From: Acidobacteriota bacterium | GTDB lineage: Bacteria; Actinomycetota; Acidimicrobiia; Acidimicrobiales; Microtrichaceae | Assembly: GCA_003577145.1 (NCBI GenBank) | Contig: QEUP01000010.1 | Span: 1 to 64,000 of the forward strand | Direction: 5' to 3' | DNA: 64,000 nucleotides | Part shown: positions 51,131-59,633 of the stretch, piece by piece | How positions within the stretch are numbered: the first letter of the stretch is position 1 | Layout: every line of letters begins with the position of its first letter | Made by a program: the position numbers and the translations under genes | Notes under the pieces: generated by a model | Told to the model about the DNA's origin: nothing | Seen by the model: the letters and a program-made list of their open reading frames with translations, nothing else | The model's database searches: none

Positions 51131-51835
51131 TCAGACGGAGGCCGCAAGCCCAGCGAGGTCGTCGACGGCCTCGGTGAGCCGCTCGCCGAGGGGGCCAGCG
51201 ATGCGTTCGGTGACCAGCTCAGCCACCGTCCGGTAGTACCACACGCTCCGGTCGCGACCGAGCGCCAGATCGACCCCCTCCTCCGAATCGGCGACACCAC
51301 TCGGGATGGCAGCCGTGAAGCTCGCGAAGGCCTTTGCTCCGTCGCGGCGGATCAGCTCGGTGAGAGAACGGACGTTGTCGAGCTTGTCGCACGCCGCCAC
51401 CAGGAGCGTGCGCTCCGGGACCGAACGCAGCGCCGCGACGTGGGCTCGCTTCCGTTCCTCCCAGGCCGCCTTGGGGATGTCCTCGCCGGTGAGCGAATCG
51501 GACAGAGCACGGACCATCTCCGCGATCGCGGTGCCGAACTCGGCCTCGATCTCGGCCAGTTGCTTCTCACCGCCGTGATCCTCTGCCGTGTCGTGGAGCA
51601 GCGCGACCATCTGCTGCTCCTCGTCGCCCCCGAACTCCGTCACCAGGGCGCACACCCCGAGCAGATGGGACAGGTACGGTGCGCCTGTTGCCCTGCGCTG
51701 ATCGTCGCGGTGTACCCAGGCCGCGTAGTCCAGCGCCCTCGCAAGGCGACTTGTAGCCGTCTGCTCAGCCGTCGAAGCCCCGGCTACTCGCTGATCCACG
51801 GTGGCAATCATTCCAGGTGCTGTCCCTCGGGTCAC
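51131..51835 (-). CDS. HD-domain phosphohydrolase (alarmone-hydrolase-like)
   Basis: Up to 234 residues. DYAAWVHRDDQRRATGAPYLSHLLGVCAL and ALLHDTAEDHGG give the His, His-Asp and Glu-Asp positions of the RelA/SpoT-type HD hydrolases (His, HD, ED, later Asp in ACDKLDNVRSL). It lacks a synthetase domain, so it may be a small alarmone hydrolase or another nucleotide phosphohydrolase. GTG at 51835 or ATG at 51811 could start it; a GAGGGA lies between. It is followed after 24 bases by the thiolase-like gene. Confidence 0.8.
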   Translation of the reverse strand: MTRGTAPGMIATVDQRVAGASTAEQTATSRLARALDYAAWVHRDDQRRATGAPYLSHLLGVCALVTEFGGDEEQQMVALLHDTAEDHGGEKQLAEIEAEFGTAIAEMVRALSDSLTGEDIPKAAWEERKRAHVAALRSVPERTLLVAACDKLDNVRSLTELIRRDGAKAFASFTAAIPSGVADSEEGVDLALGRDRSVWYYRTVAELVTERIAGPLGERLTEAVDDLAGLAASV

Positions 51836-51979
51836 GTCGACACCGGCATGACCTGCCCGAAACCTGGCAGACGTCTGCTGCCACAGGGCCTTGATCGGCT
51901 TCCGCCGGGGGGGCTGAAGGCTCGCAACTGGATCGTCACGAGCTTTGTCTCGGCCACCAACGTGGTGCTGACAAGGGGC

Positions 51980-51985
51980 TAGCGT
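51980..51985 (+). promoter_or_regulatory. leaderless promoter -10 of the alcohol dehydrogenase gene
   Basis: GGGGCTAGCGT, with TAGCGT at 51980-51985, seven bases before the GTG start. The same eleven bases occur at the Usp promoter (28907 region, minus strand). Confidence 0.5.
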
Positions 51986-51992
51986 CAGCCCC

Positions 51993-52991
51993 GTGGCCCG
52001 AGCTCAGATCCTCGAGAGGCCGGCACCGGCTGATTCCTCGCCCTTGAAGGCGGTCACCGTAGCCGACCTCGACATCGCTCCCGACGAGGTCCTGATCGAT
52101 GTCGCAGCGTGCGGCGTCTGCCGGACCGACCTCCAACTCTGCGAAGGCGACCTCCGGGCCCACCAGCTCCCGATAGTGCCGGGACACCAGATCGTGGGCA
52201 CGGTGGCCGCAATCGGCTCGGAGGTCTCACCGCACCGACTCGGTGAGCGCGTCGGCGTCGCCTGGATAGCCTCGGCCTGCGGGATCTGCCGCTACTGCAC
52301 CCGGGGGCTCGAGAACCTCTGCGACCACGCGGCGTTCACCGGGTGGGACCGAGACGGCGGCTTCGCCGAACGGGTCACCGCCCGGAGCGACTTCGCCTAC
52401 CCGCTCCCTGACGACTTCTCCGACATGGCTGCCGCTCCCCTCCTCTGCGGGGGTGTGATCGGCTACCGGGCGCTTGGGATCGCCGGCGTCGAGCCCGGCC
52501 AGCGGATCGGCCTGTACGGGTTCGGGTCCTCGGCCACCAGCGTCATCCAGATCGCTGTCCACTGGGGCTGCGAGGTGTTCGTGGCCACACGATCGAGGCA
52601 CGAGCAGCAGCGGGCCTTGGACCTAGGAGCGGCGTGGGCAGCCGGCTACGACCAGGAGCCACCGGCACCCCTCGACGCGGCGATCACCTTTGCGCCGGTC
52701 GGGGACGTGGCCATCCGAGCGCTGGAGGCACTCGACAAGGGAGGAACCCTCGCCATCAACGCCATACACCTCGATCGCATACCGGAGTTCTCCTACGACC
52801 TGCTGTGGGAGGAGCGCTCCATTCGCTCGGTCGCCAACGTGACCAGGCGGGACATAGTGGAGCTGCTCGAGCTTGCGATCGAGATCCCCATCGTCTCCCA
52901 GACCCAGGAGTACGCGCTCGACGATGCCAACAGGGCCCTCCTCGACCTGCGGGAAGGCCGGGTATCGGGCTCGGCCGTCCTGAGGATGTGA
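51993..52991 (+). CDS. zinc-dependent alcohol dehydrogenase (MDR family)
   Basis: 332 residues. Catalytic-zinc ligands in CGVCRTDLQLCEGDL and PIVPGHQIVG (Cys, His-x, with the GHE motif reading GHQ), structural-zinc Cys cluster CGICRYCTRGLENLCD, and a Rossmann region IGLYGFGSSATSVIQIA in which the usual GxGxxG is GFGSSA. Resembles the AdhA-like class of zinc alcohol dehydrogenases with four structural Cys. Oxidises alcohols or reduces aldehydes with NAD(P). Start GTG at 51993 follows a -10 by seven bases. Gln in place of Glu at the GHE motif is worth noting. Confidence 0.92.
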   Translation: MARAQILERPAPADSSPLKAVTVADLDIAPDEVLIDVAACGVCRTDLQLCEGDLRAHQLPIVPGHQIVGTVAAIGSEVSPHRLGERVGVAWIASACGICRYCTRGLENLCDHAAFTGWDRDGGFAERVTARSDFAYPLPDDFSDMAAAPLLCGGVIGYRALGIAGVEPGQRIGLYGFGSSATSVIQIAVHWGCEVFVATRSRHEQQRALDLGAAWAAGYDQEPPAPLDAAITFAPVGDVAIRALEALDKGGTLAINAIHLDRIPEFSYDLLWEERSIRSVANVTRRDIVELLELAIEIPIVSQTQEYALDDANRALLDLREGRVSGSAVLRM

Positions 52992-53080
52992 CGGCGGGGC
53001 TTGGATTCCCCCGATTCGGGACCGCCAAGGCGGGCCAGGCGCGACCAATCGATCCCAGAACAGGTGGGCGGTGGACCGGC

Positions 53081-53860
53081 TCAGCGCATCAGCTCGCCGG
53101 CGTTCACGAGCAGCGACTGGCCGGTGATCATCCGTGAGCGGTCGGAGCACAAGAAGACGACAGCGTCGGCCACCTCTTCGTCAGCCGGTATCTCACCCAG
53201 CGGCATGCCCGCGGTGAGCTCGGACACGATCTCATGGCGCTCGACACCACGCGCCGACGACTGCCAGTCCACGTACAACTCGACCGGCGGCCCCCACATC
53301 CACGTCGGCACGACCATGTTGACCCTGATCCCGTCGGGCCCGAGCTCTTGGGCCAGGTGGTAGGTCGCCGAGAGCAACGCCCCTTTCGAGGCGGCGTAGG
53401 CGATCTGGGGCACCGCCGGCGACGGGAGCAGCATGGACTGCGACCCGATCAGCACGATCGCTCCACCGCCGGCGCTGAGGGGCTCCACCGCCGCCCGGAC
53501 CACGTTGATGGTGCCGATCACGTTGACCTCCAGAGCCTTGCGCCAGTCATCCGGCGACGAGTCCCGGAGCCCGCCGAGCACAGTGTCGAGCGCCGCCACG
53601 ACGACCACCGCGTCGAGAGAGCCGAACCGTGCGACCGCAGCTGCCATGAGATCGAGGCACGACTGCGGGTCGGTGATGTCAGCTGCGAACGCCGCCACTT
53701 GTCGCCCATCCGGGTCGATCCCAGTGGCAATCGTGTCGAGCTTCTCCGCGGACCTGGCGGCGATCATCACGCTGGCGCCGTCGCGAGCCGCCACCGTTGC
53801 GATCTCGCGACCCAGGCCGGGGCCGACCCCTACCACCGTGACCGTCTTGCCTTCGAGCAC
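53081..53860 (-). CDS. SDR-family oxidoreductase
   Basis: 259 residues. VVGVGPGLGREIATVAARDG is the cofactor loop (GxxxGxG as GVGPGLG), followed by IAARSAEKLD, DITD, and the catalytic Ser-Tyr-Lys in VLIGSQSML and AYAASKGALLSATYHLAQ. LVNAGELM at the C-terminus is typical of classical SDRs. The NNAG motif reads VVAALD, an odd loss. Cofactor probably NADP. GTG start has GAGGAGGCGAG upstream. Divergent from the SDR at 54085 with a promoter at 53893. Confidence 0.88.
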   Translation of the reverse strand: MLEGKTVTVVGVGPGLGREIATVAARDGASVMIAARSAEKLDTIATGIDPDGRQVAAFAADITDPQSCLDLMAAAVARFGSLDAVVVVAALDTVLGGLRDSSPDDWRKALEVNVIGTINVVRAAVEPLSAGGGAIVLIGSQSMLLPSPAVPQIAYAASKGALLSATYHLAQELGPDGIRVNMVVPTWMWGPPVELYVDWQSSARGVERHEIVSELTAGMPLGEIPADEEVADAVVFLCSDRSRMITGQSLLVNAGELMR

Positions 53861-53892
53861 CTCGCCTCCTCTGGGGTCATGACGACTGGTGC

Positions 53893-53912
53893 ACGTTAAC
53901 CCTGATTGTTTG
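53893..53912 (-). promoter_or_regulatory. promoter of the SDR gene at 53081
   Basis: On the minus strand TAACGT (53893-53898) is preceded by AACAATCAGGGT, a weaker copy of the GAACGATCAGGGC module seen at 18968, 28913 and 59003. A short leader with a ribosome site follows. Confidence 0.4.
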
Positions 53913-54084
53913 CTGACGACCGCGGCGATGCGGGTCTTGGGGGTGATGTCGTCGAAGCCCTGGGGGCCTGACCTCCTGGTCTCGATCGCCGCCTACGGGA
54001 CGAGCGCGGATGGTGCGGGACTGCCCGGGCTCTCTAGGCTGTGGTGGTCACCTGATCCGAAGACGCACGAAGGGAAGGGCGCGG

Positions 54085-54855
54085 ATGGCGTTCAACGGAA
54101 GGGTCGCATTCGTCACCGGCGCGGGGAGCGGGATAGGTCAGTTGGCCGCTCGTCAACTGGCGGGACGCAAGGTGCACGTCGCTGCTGTCGACGTCGACGA
54201 GGGTGGCCTCAAATCCACCGCCGAAGGGCTGGACACGGTCCATACCCAGGTCGTCGACGTGACAGACCTGGAAGCGCTCTGCTCGGCGGTCAAGCGGGTC
54301 GAGGCCGAGTTCGGCCCCATCGACCGCGTCTACAACTGCGCGGCGATCATGCCGCTGGGACTACTGACCGACCAGGATCCGGCGCTCGTCCAGCGGATGA
54401 TGGAGATCAACTACGGGGGCCTCGTGAACGTCACTCACGCGGTCCTGCCCTCCATGCTCCAGCGGAAGGCCGGTGACTTCATCAGCTTCTGCTCGATGGC
54501 AGGCCACCTGCCGGCGATCTACATGGGCGCGTACAACGCGTCGAAGTCCGCGGTGGCCACCTACACCGAGGTCCTCTATCACGAGAACCTTCGCAGCGGC
54601 GTCCGTTTCGTGTGCGTCTGCCCGCCTGTCGTGAACACCCCTCTGCTCCAGCAGGGCCGCGACACGGTGTGGCCGAAGATCCTCGACGAGACAACCCCGA
54701 TCGAGCCTCAGGTCGTGCTCGACGCGATCGAGGCTGCGTTCGACCGTGGCGACTTCTGGGTCATGCCGGGCAGGGACAGCAAGACCGCTTGGTGGATGCG
54801 CCGCCTGGCACCCGAGTTCCTCTGGAGGCGTGTCCACAAGCTCGAGGGGCGCTGA
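54085..54855 (+). CDS. SDR-family oxidoreductase
   Basis: 256 residues from ATG at 54085, with GAAGGGAAGGGCG upstream. Classical motifs: FVTGAGSGIGQLAARQLAG, VDVDE (Asp favours NAD), VYNCAA in place of NNAG, ISFCSMAGHLP with the Ser, and AYNASKSAVATYTEV (YxxxK). The C-terminal MPGRDSKTAWWMRRLAPEFL is like that of the membrane-associated SDRs near lipid-metabolism genes. Promoter TAGGCT is at 54035-54040. Substrate unknown. Confidence 0.9.
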   Translation: MAFNGRVAFVTGAGSGIGQLAARQLAGRKVHVAAVDVDEGGLKSTAEGLDTVHTQVVDVTDLEALCSAVKRVEAEFGPIDRVYNCAAIMPLGLLTDQDPALVQRMMEINYGGLVNVTHAVLPSMLQRKAGDFISFCSMAGHLPAIYMGAYNASKSAVATYTEVLYHENLRSGVRFVCVCPPVVNTPLLQQGRDTVWPKILDETTPIEPQVVLDAIEAAFDRGDFWVMPGRDSKTAWWMRRLAPEFLWRRVHKLEGR

Positions 54856-54933
54856 GCAAGCGAAGCCACACGACGTCGGCCTGGTTCCCGAGGGTCGTTG
54901 TCCCATCCCTGGATCCGTGGCTACCGTCGGTGG

Positions 54934-56916
54934 GTGAGAATTTTCAAGTGGGTCTATCCCTTCGTGTTCCTCGCGATCTGGCTCGCCATCATGGGCCTGC
55001 CCAGGCTCCTCCCGGAGTCGATCACGACAGCGGCACCTGACACCGAGATCCCCGAGGGTGGGACCGGCTTCGACACCGTGCTCGAATCACCCGCACCGGA
55101 GGTCGGATCGGATCCCGACGACTGGTGTGTTGGCGAAGTCGCGCAGTACATCGACTGTGAGGCCTTCGAATCCGACGTCTACTGGGACCACGTCTCCTCT
55201 CTCGACATCGAGGTCGTGATAGCGGCCGACGGCAATGCCACCTTCACCGAGACATGGGTCCAGGAGTTCTTCACCAGTGGCCACGGCATGCTCAGAGACG
55301 TCCTCGTCCGGCAGCGCTACGACGACGCCTACGACCGCGTCTACCCCTTCGAGTTGATAGGTGTCACCGCTTCGGAGGGTACGCCATCGGATGCCTCCGT
55401 GGAGCATTCGGGGAACTACGAGACGGTTCGCATCGGCGACGAGGACGTCTGGATCACCGGCACCCACACCTACACGATCACCTACGAGGTGAAGGGCACA
55501 CTCAACGAGCAGCGCGACAGCGGGACGGGCGAGGAGTGGGTCGAGTTCTATTGGAACATCCTCGGCGAAGAGAACGCGTTCGACACCCGCGACATCACCG
55601 TGAGAGTCGAGACACCCGGCGACGTGTCACGGGTTGCGTGCTTTGCCGGCCCACGGTTCTCCACCGCCTCGTGCGACACGGCAGCAACTGACGCGGGGGC
55701 CGCCCTGTTCAACCAAGAGGAGTTGGATGCTGGCAGCCCGATGTCCGTCGTCGTCGCCATCCCCCCCGACGCGGTCAGCGTCGACGGGCCGATCCTCGAC
55801 GAACGCTGGAGCCTCCAACGGGCCTTCGAGCGGACACCGGCCACTCTCGGGGTCAGCACTGCGATCCTGGTCGTCGTCATGGGATCCTTCGGGCTGCTGC
55901 TCTGGGCGAAGGGGCGCGACCGCCAGGCGCTGGGATCACCGGTCGACGTCGCTTTCGCCGGCGATGTGATCGAAACCGAGAGGGTCCCCCTGTTCGGCGA
56001 CAAGACGACTCCTGTCGAGTTCGCCCCTCCCGACGGCATCAGGCCGGGTGAGATGGGCACGCTGCTCGACGAGGTGGCGAACCCCCTCGACGTGTCGGCG
56101 ACCATCGTCGACCTGGCAGTCCGCGGCCACCTGCGCATCGAACCAGTCGATGAGAAGAAGCGGGGCAAGGCCGAGGACTACCGCTTCGTCAAGCTCCAGG
56201 GAACGGGCAGGCTCCTCTCCTATGAACACCTGCTCTACGACAAGCTGTTCGGCGACAGCGACACAGTGCTCCTCTCGGAGAAGAAGGACAAGTTCTACAA
56301 GTCCCTCGCGAAGGTGCAAGACGCCATGTACGACCACGTCGTCGAACAGGGCTGGTTCACCAGACGTCCCGACCGCACGCGCGCCCGCTGGCTCGGAGCC
56401 GGCACGGGCATCCTCGTGATCGGCCTGGCGGTGACGGCAGCGCTGGCCTGGCTCACCCACTGGGCGCTCGTCGGTGTTCCCCTCGTCGTCGGGGGCTTGA
56501 TATTCCTGATCGGCTCGCGCTGGATGCCCCGACGCACGGCTAAGGGAACCGGTGTGCTCAAACGGGTGAAGGGGTTTCGCGAGTTCATCGAGCACTCCGA
56601 GGGGTACCGTGCCAGCTGGGCCGAGCAGCGAAACATCTTCTCCGAGTACCTGCCGTACGCGATGGTCTTCGACGCCACCGAGAAGTGGGCCAAGGCGTTC
56701 GAGGAGATGTACGGCGAGCCGCCCGACACATCTCAGTGGTACGTCGGATCACACGCCTTCACCGCGCTGACCTTCAGTCGCTCGCTGGACAACTTCTCGT
56801 CGAGCGCCGGGCACAGCCTCACGTCGACGCCGGGGGGGTCCGGCGGAAGCGGCTTCTCCGGTGGCGGAGGATTCTCAGGCGGCGGCGGAGGGGGTGGCGG
56901 CGGCGGCCGCTGGTGA
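54934..56916 (+). CDS. DUF2207 membrane protein with Gly-rich C-terminus
   Basis: 660 residues from GTG at 54934, chosen because TACCGT (54922-54927) ends six bases before it; TTG at 54898 is possible. Helix 1 at about 5-25, an outer DUF2207-type beta domain (VVIAADGNATFTETW, WVEFYWNILGEENAFDTRDI), a second helix (about 305-325), a winged-helix-like cytoplasmic part, two more helices (about 485-535), and a tail with GGSGGSGFSGGGGFSGGGGG, the usual end of this family. Function unknown; envelope or stress roles are suggested for relatives. Confidence 0.88.
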   Translation: MRIFKWVYPFVFLAIWLAIMGLPRLLPESITTAAPDTEIPEGGTGFDTVLESPAPEVGSDPDDWCVGEVAQYIDCEAFESDVYWDHVSSLDIEVVIAADGNATFTETWVQEFFTSGHGMLRDVLVRQRYDDAYDRVYPFELIGVTASEGTPSDASVEHSGNYETVRIGDEDVWITGTHTYTITYEVKGTLNEQRDSGTGEEWVEFYWNILGEENAFDTRDITVRVETPGDVSRVACFAGPRFSTASCDTAATDAGAALFNQEELDAGSPMSVVVAIPPDAVSVDGPILDERWSLQRAFERTPATLGVSTAILVVVMGSFGLLLWAKGRDRQALGSPVDVAFAGDVIETERVPLFGDKTTPVEFAPPDGIRPGEMGTLLDEVANPLDVSATIVDLAVRGHLRIEPVDEKKRGKAEDYRFVKLQGTGRLLSYEHLLYDKLFGDSDTVLLSEKKDKFYKSLAKVQDAMYDHVVEQGWFTRRPDRTRARWLGAGTGILVIGLAVTAALAWLTHWALVGVPLVVGGLIFLIGSRWMPRRTAKGTGVLKRVKGFREFIEHSEGYRASWAEQRNIFSEYLPYAMVFDATEKWAKAFEEMYGEPPDTSQWYVGSHAFTALTFSRSLDNFSSSAGHSLTSTPGGSGGSGFSGGGGFSGGGGGGGGGGRW

Positions 56917-56954
56917 GTGCGCCCGACCCGAGCAGCCCGGGACAGCGCGCCGGC

Positions 56955-57119
56955 TCAGGCCGCGTCTTCCTCGGGCGGTTGGTCGTCGTTGTCCATCGCC
57001 AGGGTGATGAGCTTGCCGATGCCGAGGGTGACGATCAGTCGACGGCCCGGATCCAGCTCGTCGATCACAGCCTCCATCGCCTTGATGTCAGGATCGTGGA
57101 TCAACTGATCGGCGCCCAC
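56955..57119 (-). CDS. small hypothetical protein
   Basis: 54 residues from GTG at 57119, with AAGGAGACCCCCGA as a strong ribosome site. It reads GADQLIHDPDIKAMEAVIDE and PGRRLIVTLGIGKLITLAMD, ending in DNDDQPPEEDAA. The front of the frame upstream of the GTG is unlikely to be coding. One weakly hydrophobic segment, acidic tail. No family known. Lies tail to tail with the DUF2207 gene. The 145 bases to the next gene (57195-57339) hold nothing I recognise. Confidence 0.6.
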   Translation of the reverse strand: MGADQLIHDPDIKAMEAVIDELDPGRRLIVTLGIGKLITLAMDNDDQPPEEDAA

Positions 57120-57339
57120 TCGGGGGTCTCCTTTGCTCGCTGCCTGGCAGGATGACGGGACCCGCAAGGTCGGGTCTCGGGTACATGCTCCCACTCCCAG
57201 CCGTGACCAGCGTGGACGTTCGGGATCCGGACTTCAACCCAGCTACCTCACGTTGTGTAGCCACGCCACCACAGATGGCTCGGGTCAGCGGTGAACACGC
57301 GCCCGCCGGGCCGGCCTGCTCCGAGCGCTGAGACGGAAA

Positions 57340-58500
57340 TCACACGCCAGCCACCGCGGTGCGGGGGTGAGCGGGCGGTCGGGTGTTGGGCTCTCGCCGC
57401 CAACTGCTGTTGACCCGCCAGAACACCCAGCAGCCCAGACCTATGACGATCGGGGGCAGGAAGGTCAGGGCGCGAAAGACCAGCACGCCCGCCGTGATCA
57501 AGTCGGTGACTCCGTCGGGCTGTCCCTTGGAGGAGAGGAAGAAGACATAGGAGACCTCGGCGACACCGAGGCCACCGGGGGTGATGGGGATGGCGGTGAT
57601 GAGCCGTACGAACGAGAACGCCACCAGTGCCCGGAACCAGCTCACATCGCCTTCGCTCACCCCGACGAATCGCAGGGACATCAACAGCACCACGAACAAC
57701 GAGAGATGGCTCACGAGCAGGGCCGCGAGGAGCCTCACACCCCTGAAGCGGAGGAGGTTGACTATGTCGAGGCGGAACTTCACGGCGGAGCCGGCCAGGT
57801 CGACCGGGGGACGGCGGAATCTCGTGAGGAACCAGTTCACCAGCCGAGTGAGGATCTCTCCCACCCGCCGGGCGAACCCCTCGGAGTTGAGGGCCAGGCC
57901 GATCACGATCCCGGCACCGACCAGCATCGCGGACCCGATTGCCACGGCTGTGATCAGGCCCGGGCGAAGGTCCCCGCTGATGGCCGCACCGAGCGAGACG
58001 AGCACCGGCAAGCCGAGCTTCACTGCCTGGTCACCGATGCCCGCCAGCAGCAGGCCAGACGAGATCGCGATGAGGGTGAACCCCCAGGACTGGTACATCG
58101 CGTAGCTGACGCCCAGCGCCCACGCGCTACCACCGGGAATGGTGTTCGCCACCGCGGTGGAGGACTGGTGAGCGACGCCGGCTTCAGGCAGACGCAGCGA
58201 CGGCAGGACCGATGTCAGGACGAACCATGCGGCGACGATCGGCAGGGCGGCAGCAACGACCAAGAAGACGACCTCGGCCCAGTTCATCGAGTCGATCGCC
58301 GCCCAGACGTCATCGAAGTCAGCGAGCTTCGGGAACACACCGATGAAGATCAGCAGCACGACCCCCAGCGACGTGGCGACCTGCAGAGCCCGGCGCCACA
58401 GCGCCACCGGTGCTGCCTCTGACTCGAGGAAGGTCTTACCGCTACCCGGCCGGCCGTCGTCTCGCACCTGGGTGATCCTCGGCTGCAACCGTAGCTCCAC
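57340..58500 (-). CDS. UPF0104/LPG-synthase-transmembrane-region family protein
   Basis: 386 residues with about eight helices. The signature of the lysylphosphatidylglycerol synthase TM-domain superfamily (also MprF flippase and UPF0104) is visible: PGGSAWALGVSYAMYQSWG (the N-x-x-x-P-GG region, ANTIPGGSAW) and AIPITPGGLGVAEVSYVFFL with TPGGLGV-E. These proteins move or modify membrane lipids or glycolipids. Lacks the C-terminal synthase domain, so flippase-like action is more likely. GTG start at 58500. Confidence 0.88.
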   Translation of the reverse strand: MELRLQPRITQVRDDGRPGSGKTFLESEAAPVALWRRALQVATSLGVVLLIFIGVFPKLADFDDVWAAIDSMNWAEVVFLVVAAALPIVAAWFVLTSVLPSLRLPEAGVAHQSSTAVANTIPGGSAWALGVSYAMYQSWGFTLIAISSGLLLAGIGDQAVKLGLPVLVSLGAAISGDLRPGLITAVAIGSAMLVGAGIVIGLALNSEGFARRVGEILTRLVNWFLTRFRRPPVDLAGSAVKFRLDIVNLLRFRGVRLLAALLVSHLSLFVVLLMSLRFVGVSEGDVSWFRALVAFSFVRLITAIPITPGGLGVAEVSYVFFLSSKGQPDGVTDLITAGVLVFRALTFLPPIVIGLGCWVFWRVNSSWRREPNTRPPAHPRTAVAGV

Positions 58501-58539
58501 CGCCCGCGCCGGCGGCCACCAGTTGACCCATCGAGGACG

Positions 58540-58989
58540 TCAGGATCCAGCTGGATCCGGATTCGGCTCGCCGTCGTGCTGGTCTTCGTGGTCTTCTGGC
58601 TGGTCCGCCCGTGCTTCTTCCTGTTGGTGGTCGCGCTGGTCTTGTTGCACGGGGTCGAGCGCCTCGCTGGTCGCCGTCGTCGACACGGCCTCGTCCTCGG
58701 TGAGCGAGGGCTCATCGCGTCGATGCCGAGTGCGGCGCCGCGAGCGCACGATGGCGCGAGCCAGGAACAGGACCACGATCACGAGCGTGATCGTCAACCA
58801 GATCCGCAGCACCCGCTTCACGAATCGGGTGACGAAGGGCTCGATCACCTCGGCGGTCGACTCCACGACGGCGTGGGACACGCGTGAACTCACCGCATCG
58901 AGCGGATCCTCGACACCACCTCGTTGCCGGGCTCGTCTGCTTCGCCGCCGTACCAACTGATTCCTCCTGGGCGGACCTGTCGGCCGCAT
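58540..58989 (-). CDS. small single-span membrane protein
   Basis: 149 residues from ATG at 58989, which has TACCCT seven bases upstream (leaderless). A basic N-terminus, an amphipathic region, one helix (about 62-80: IWLTITLVIVVLFLARAIV) and a long acidic, Gln/Asp/Glu-rich tail (about 100-149) with no expected fold. No family recognised. The promoter shares the conserved upstream module. Same strand and order as the UPF0104 gene. Confidence 0.6.
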   Translation of the reverse strand: MRPTGPPRRNQLVRRRSRRARQRGGVEDPLDAVSSRVSHAVVESTAEVIEPFVTRFVKRVLRIWLTITLVIVVLFLARAIVRSRRRTRHRRDEPSLTEDEAVSTTATSEALDPVQQDQRDHQQEEARADQPEDHEDQHDGEPNPDPAGS

Positions 58990-58996
58990 CGCATCA

Positions 58997-59017
58997 AGGG
59001 TAGCCCTGATCGCTCAC
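58997..59017 (-). promoter_or_regulatory. leaderless promoter with conserved module
   Basis: TACCCT (58997-59002, minus strand) lies seven bases from the ATG at 58989 and is preceded by GTGAGCGATCAGGGC, almost the same as at 18968 and 28913. Confidence 0.5.
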
Positions 59018-59167
59018 GCGTTCGCCCGAGCAGCTCGCCGGCCGGTTGGCCCGCAACTCACCCAACTCCTACGCTGGGGATCGTGAGCGTGTACACGATG
59101 TCGGGTCGCAGCCGACGCCGTGTAAGCGCTACCTCTGATGCCGGACACGGAGAGGGGCGAGACCCGG

Positions 59168-59557
59168 ATGACGAACCCGACCCCTGTTGACCCGATCTCT
59201 GCGCTCGTGCACGGCGGTTCCATTGAGGTGGAGTCCAGCGACACCGTGCAGGACATCGCGGTCATACTCACCGAGAACGAGATCGGGGCGGTGTGCGTCC
59301 ACGGGCCGGAAGGGCCCATAGGCATCGCATCGGAGAGGGACATCGTCCATGCTGTCGCGGAGGGAGTGGATCCCGACGTCGAGCGGGCCACTGACGTCAT
59401 GACCTTCGAGTTGGTCAAGCTCGACCACGAACAGCCCATAGAGGTCGCGGCCAAGACCATGGTCGACGGTGGCATCCGCCACCTGGCGGTGGTCGAGGAC
59501 GACAAGGTGATCGGAGTGGTTTCGATTCGCGACGTGCTCGCGGTCTACCTGGGCTGA
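59168..59557 (+). CDS. CBS-domain pair protein
   Basis: 129 residues, two CBS motifs filling the protein: VESSDTVQDIAVILTENEIG with VCVHGPEGPIGIASERDIVHAV, and IEVAAKTMVDGGIRHLAVVE with VIGVVSIRDVLAVY. The second has the ISIRD-type ribose-binding Asp (SIRD) and the first ASERD. Stand-alone CBS pairs bind AMP/ATP or SAM and act as energy sensors. ATG at 59168 follows GGAGAGGGGCGAG. Promoter TACGCT is at 59070-59075. Confidence 0.92.
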   Translation: MTNPTPVDPISALVHGGSIEVESSDTVQDIAVILTENEIGAVCVHGPEGPIGIASERDIVHAVAEGVDPDVERATDVMTFELVKLDHEQPIEVAAKTMVDGGIRHLAVVEDDKVIGVVSIRDVLAVYLG

Positions 59558-59620
59558 CCCGCTGACCCATCGTGCGTCGTTTCACAACGCTGCTTCGGCG
59601 ACCCCACGAGGTATCCGGGC

Positions 59621-59626
59621 TAGCCT
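59621..59626 (+). promoter_or_regulatory. leaderless promoter -10 of the Thr-rich protein gene
   Basis: ATCCGGGCTAGCCT with TAGCCT at 59621-59626 lies seven bases before ATG 59634. The GGGCTAGCCT part equals that of the promoter at 18962 (minus strand). Confidence 0.5.
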
Positions 59627-59633
59627 CCTGGGG

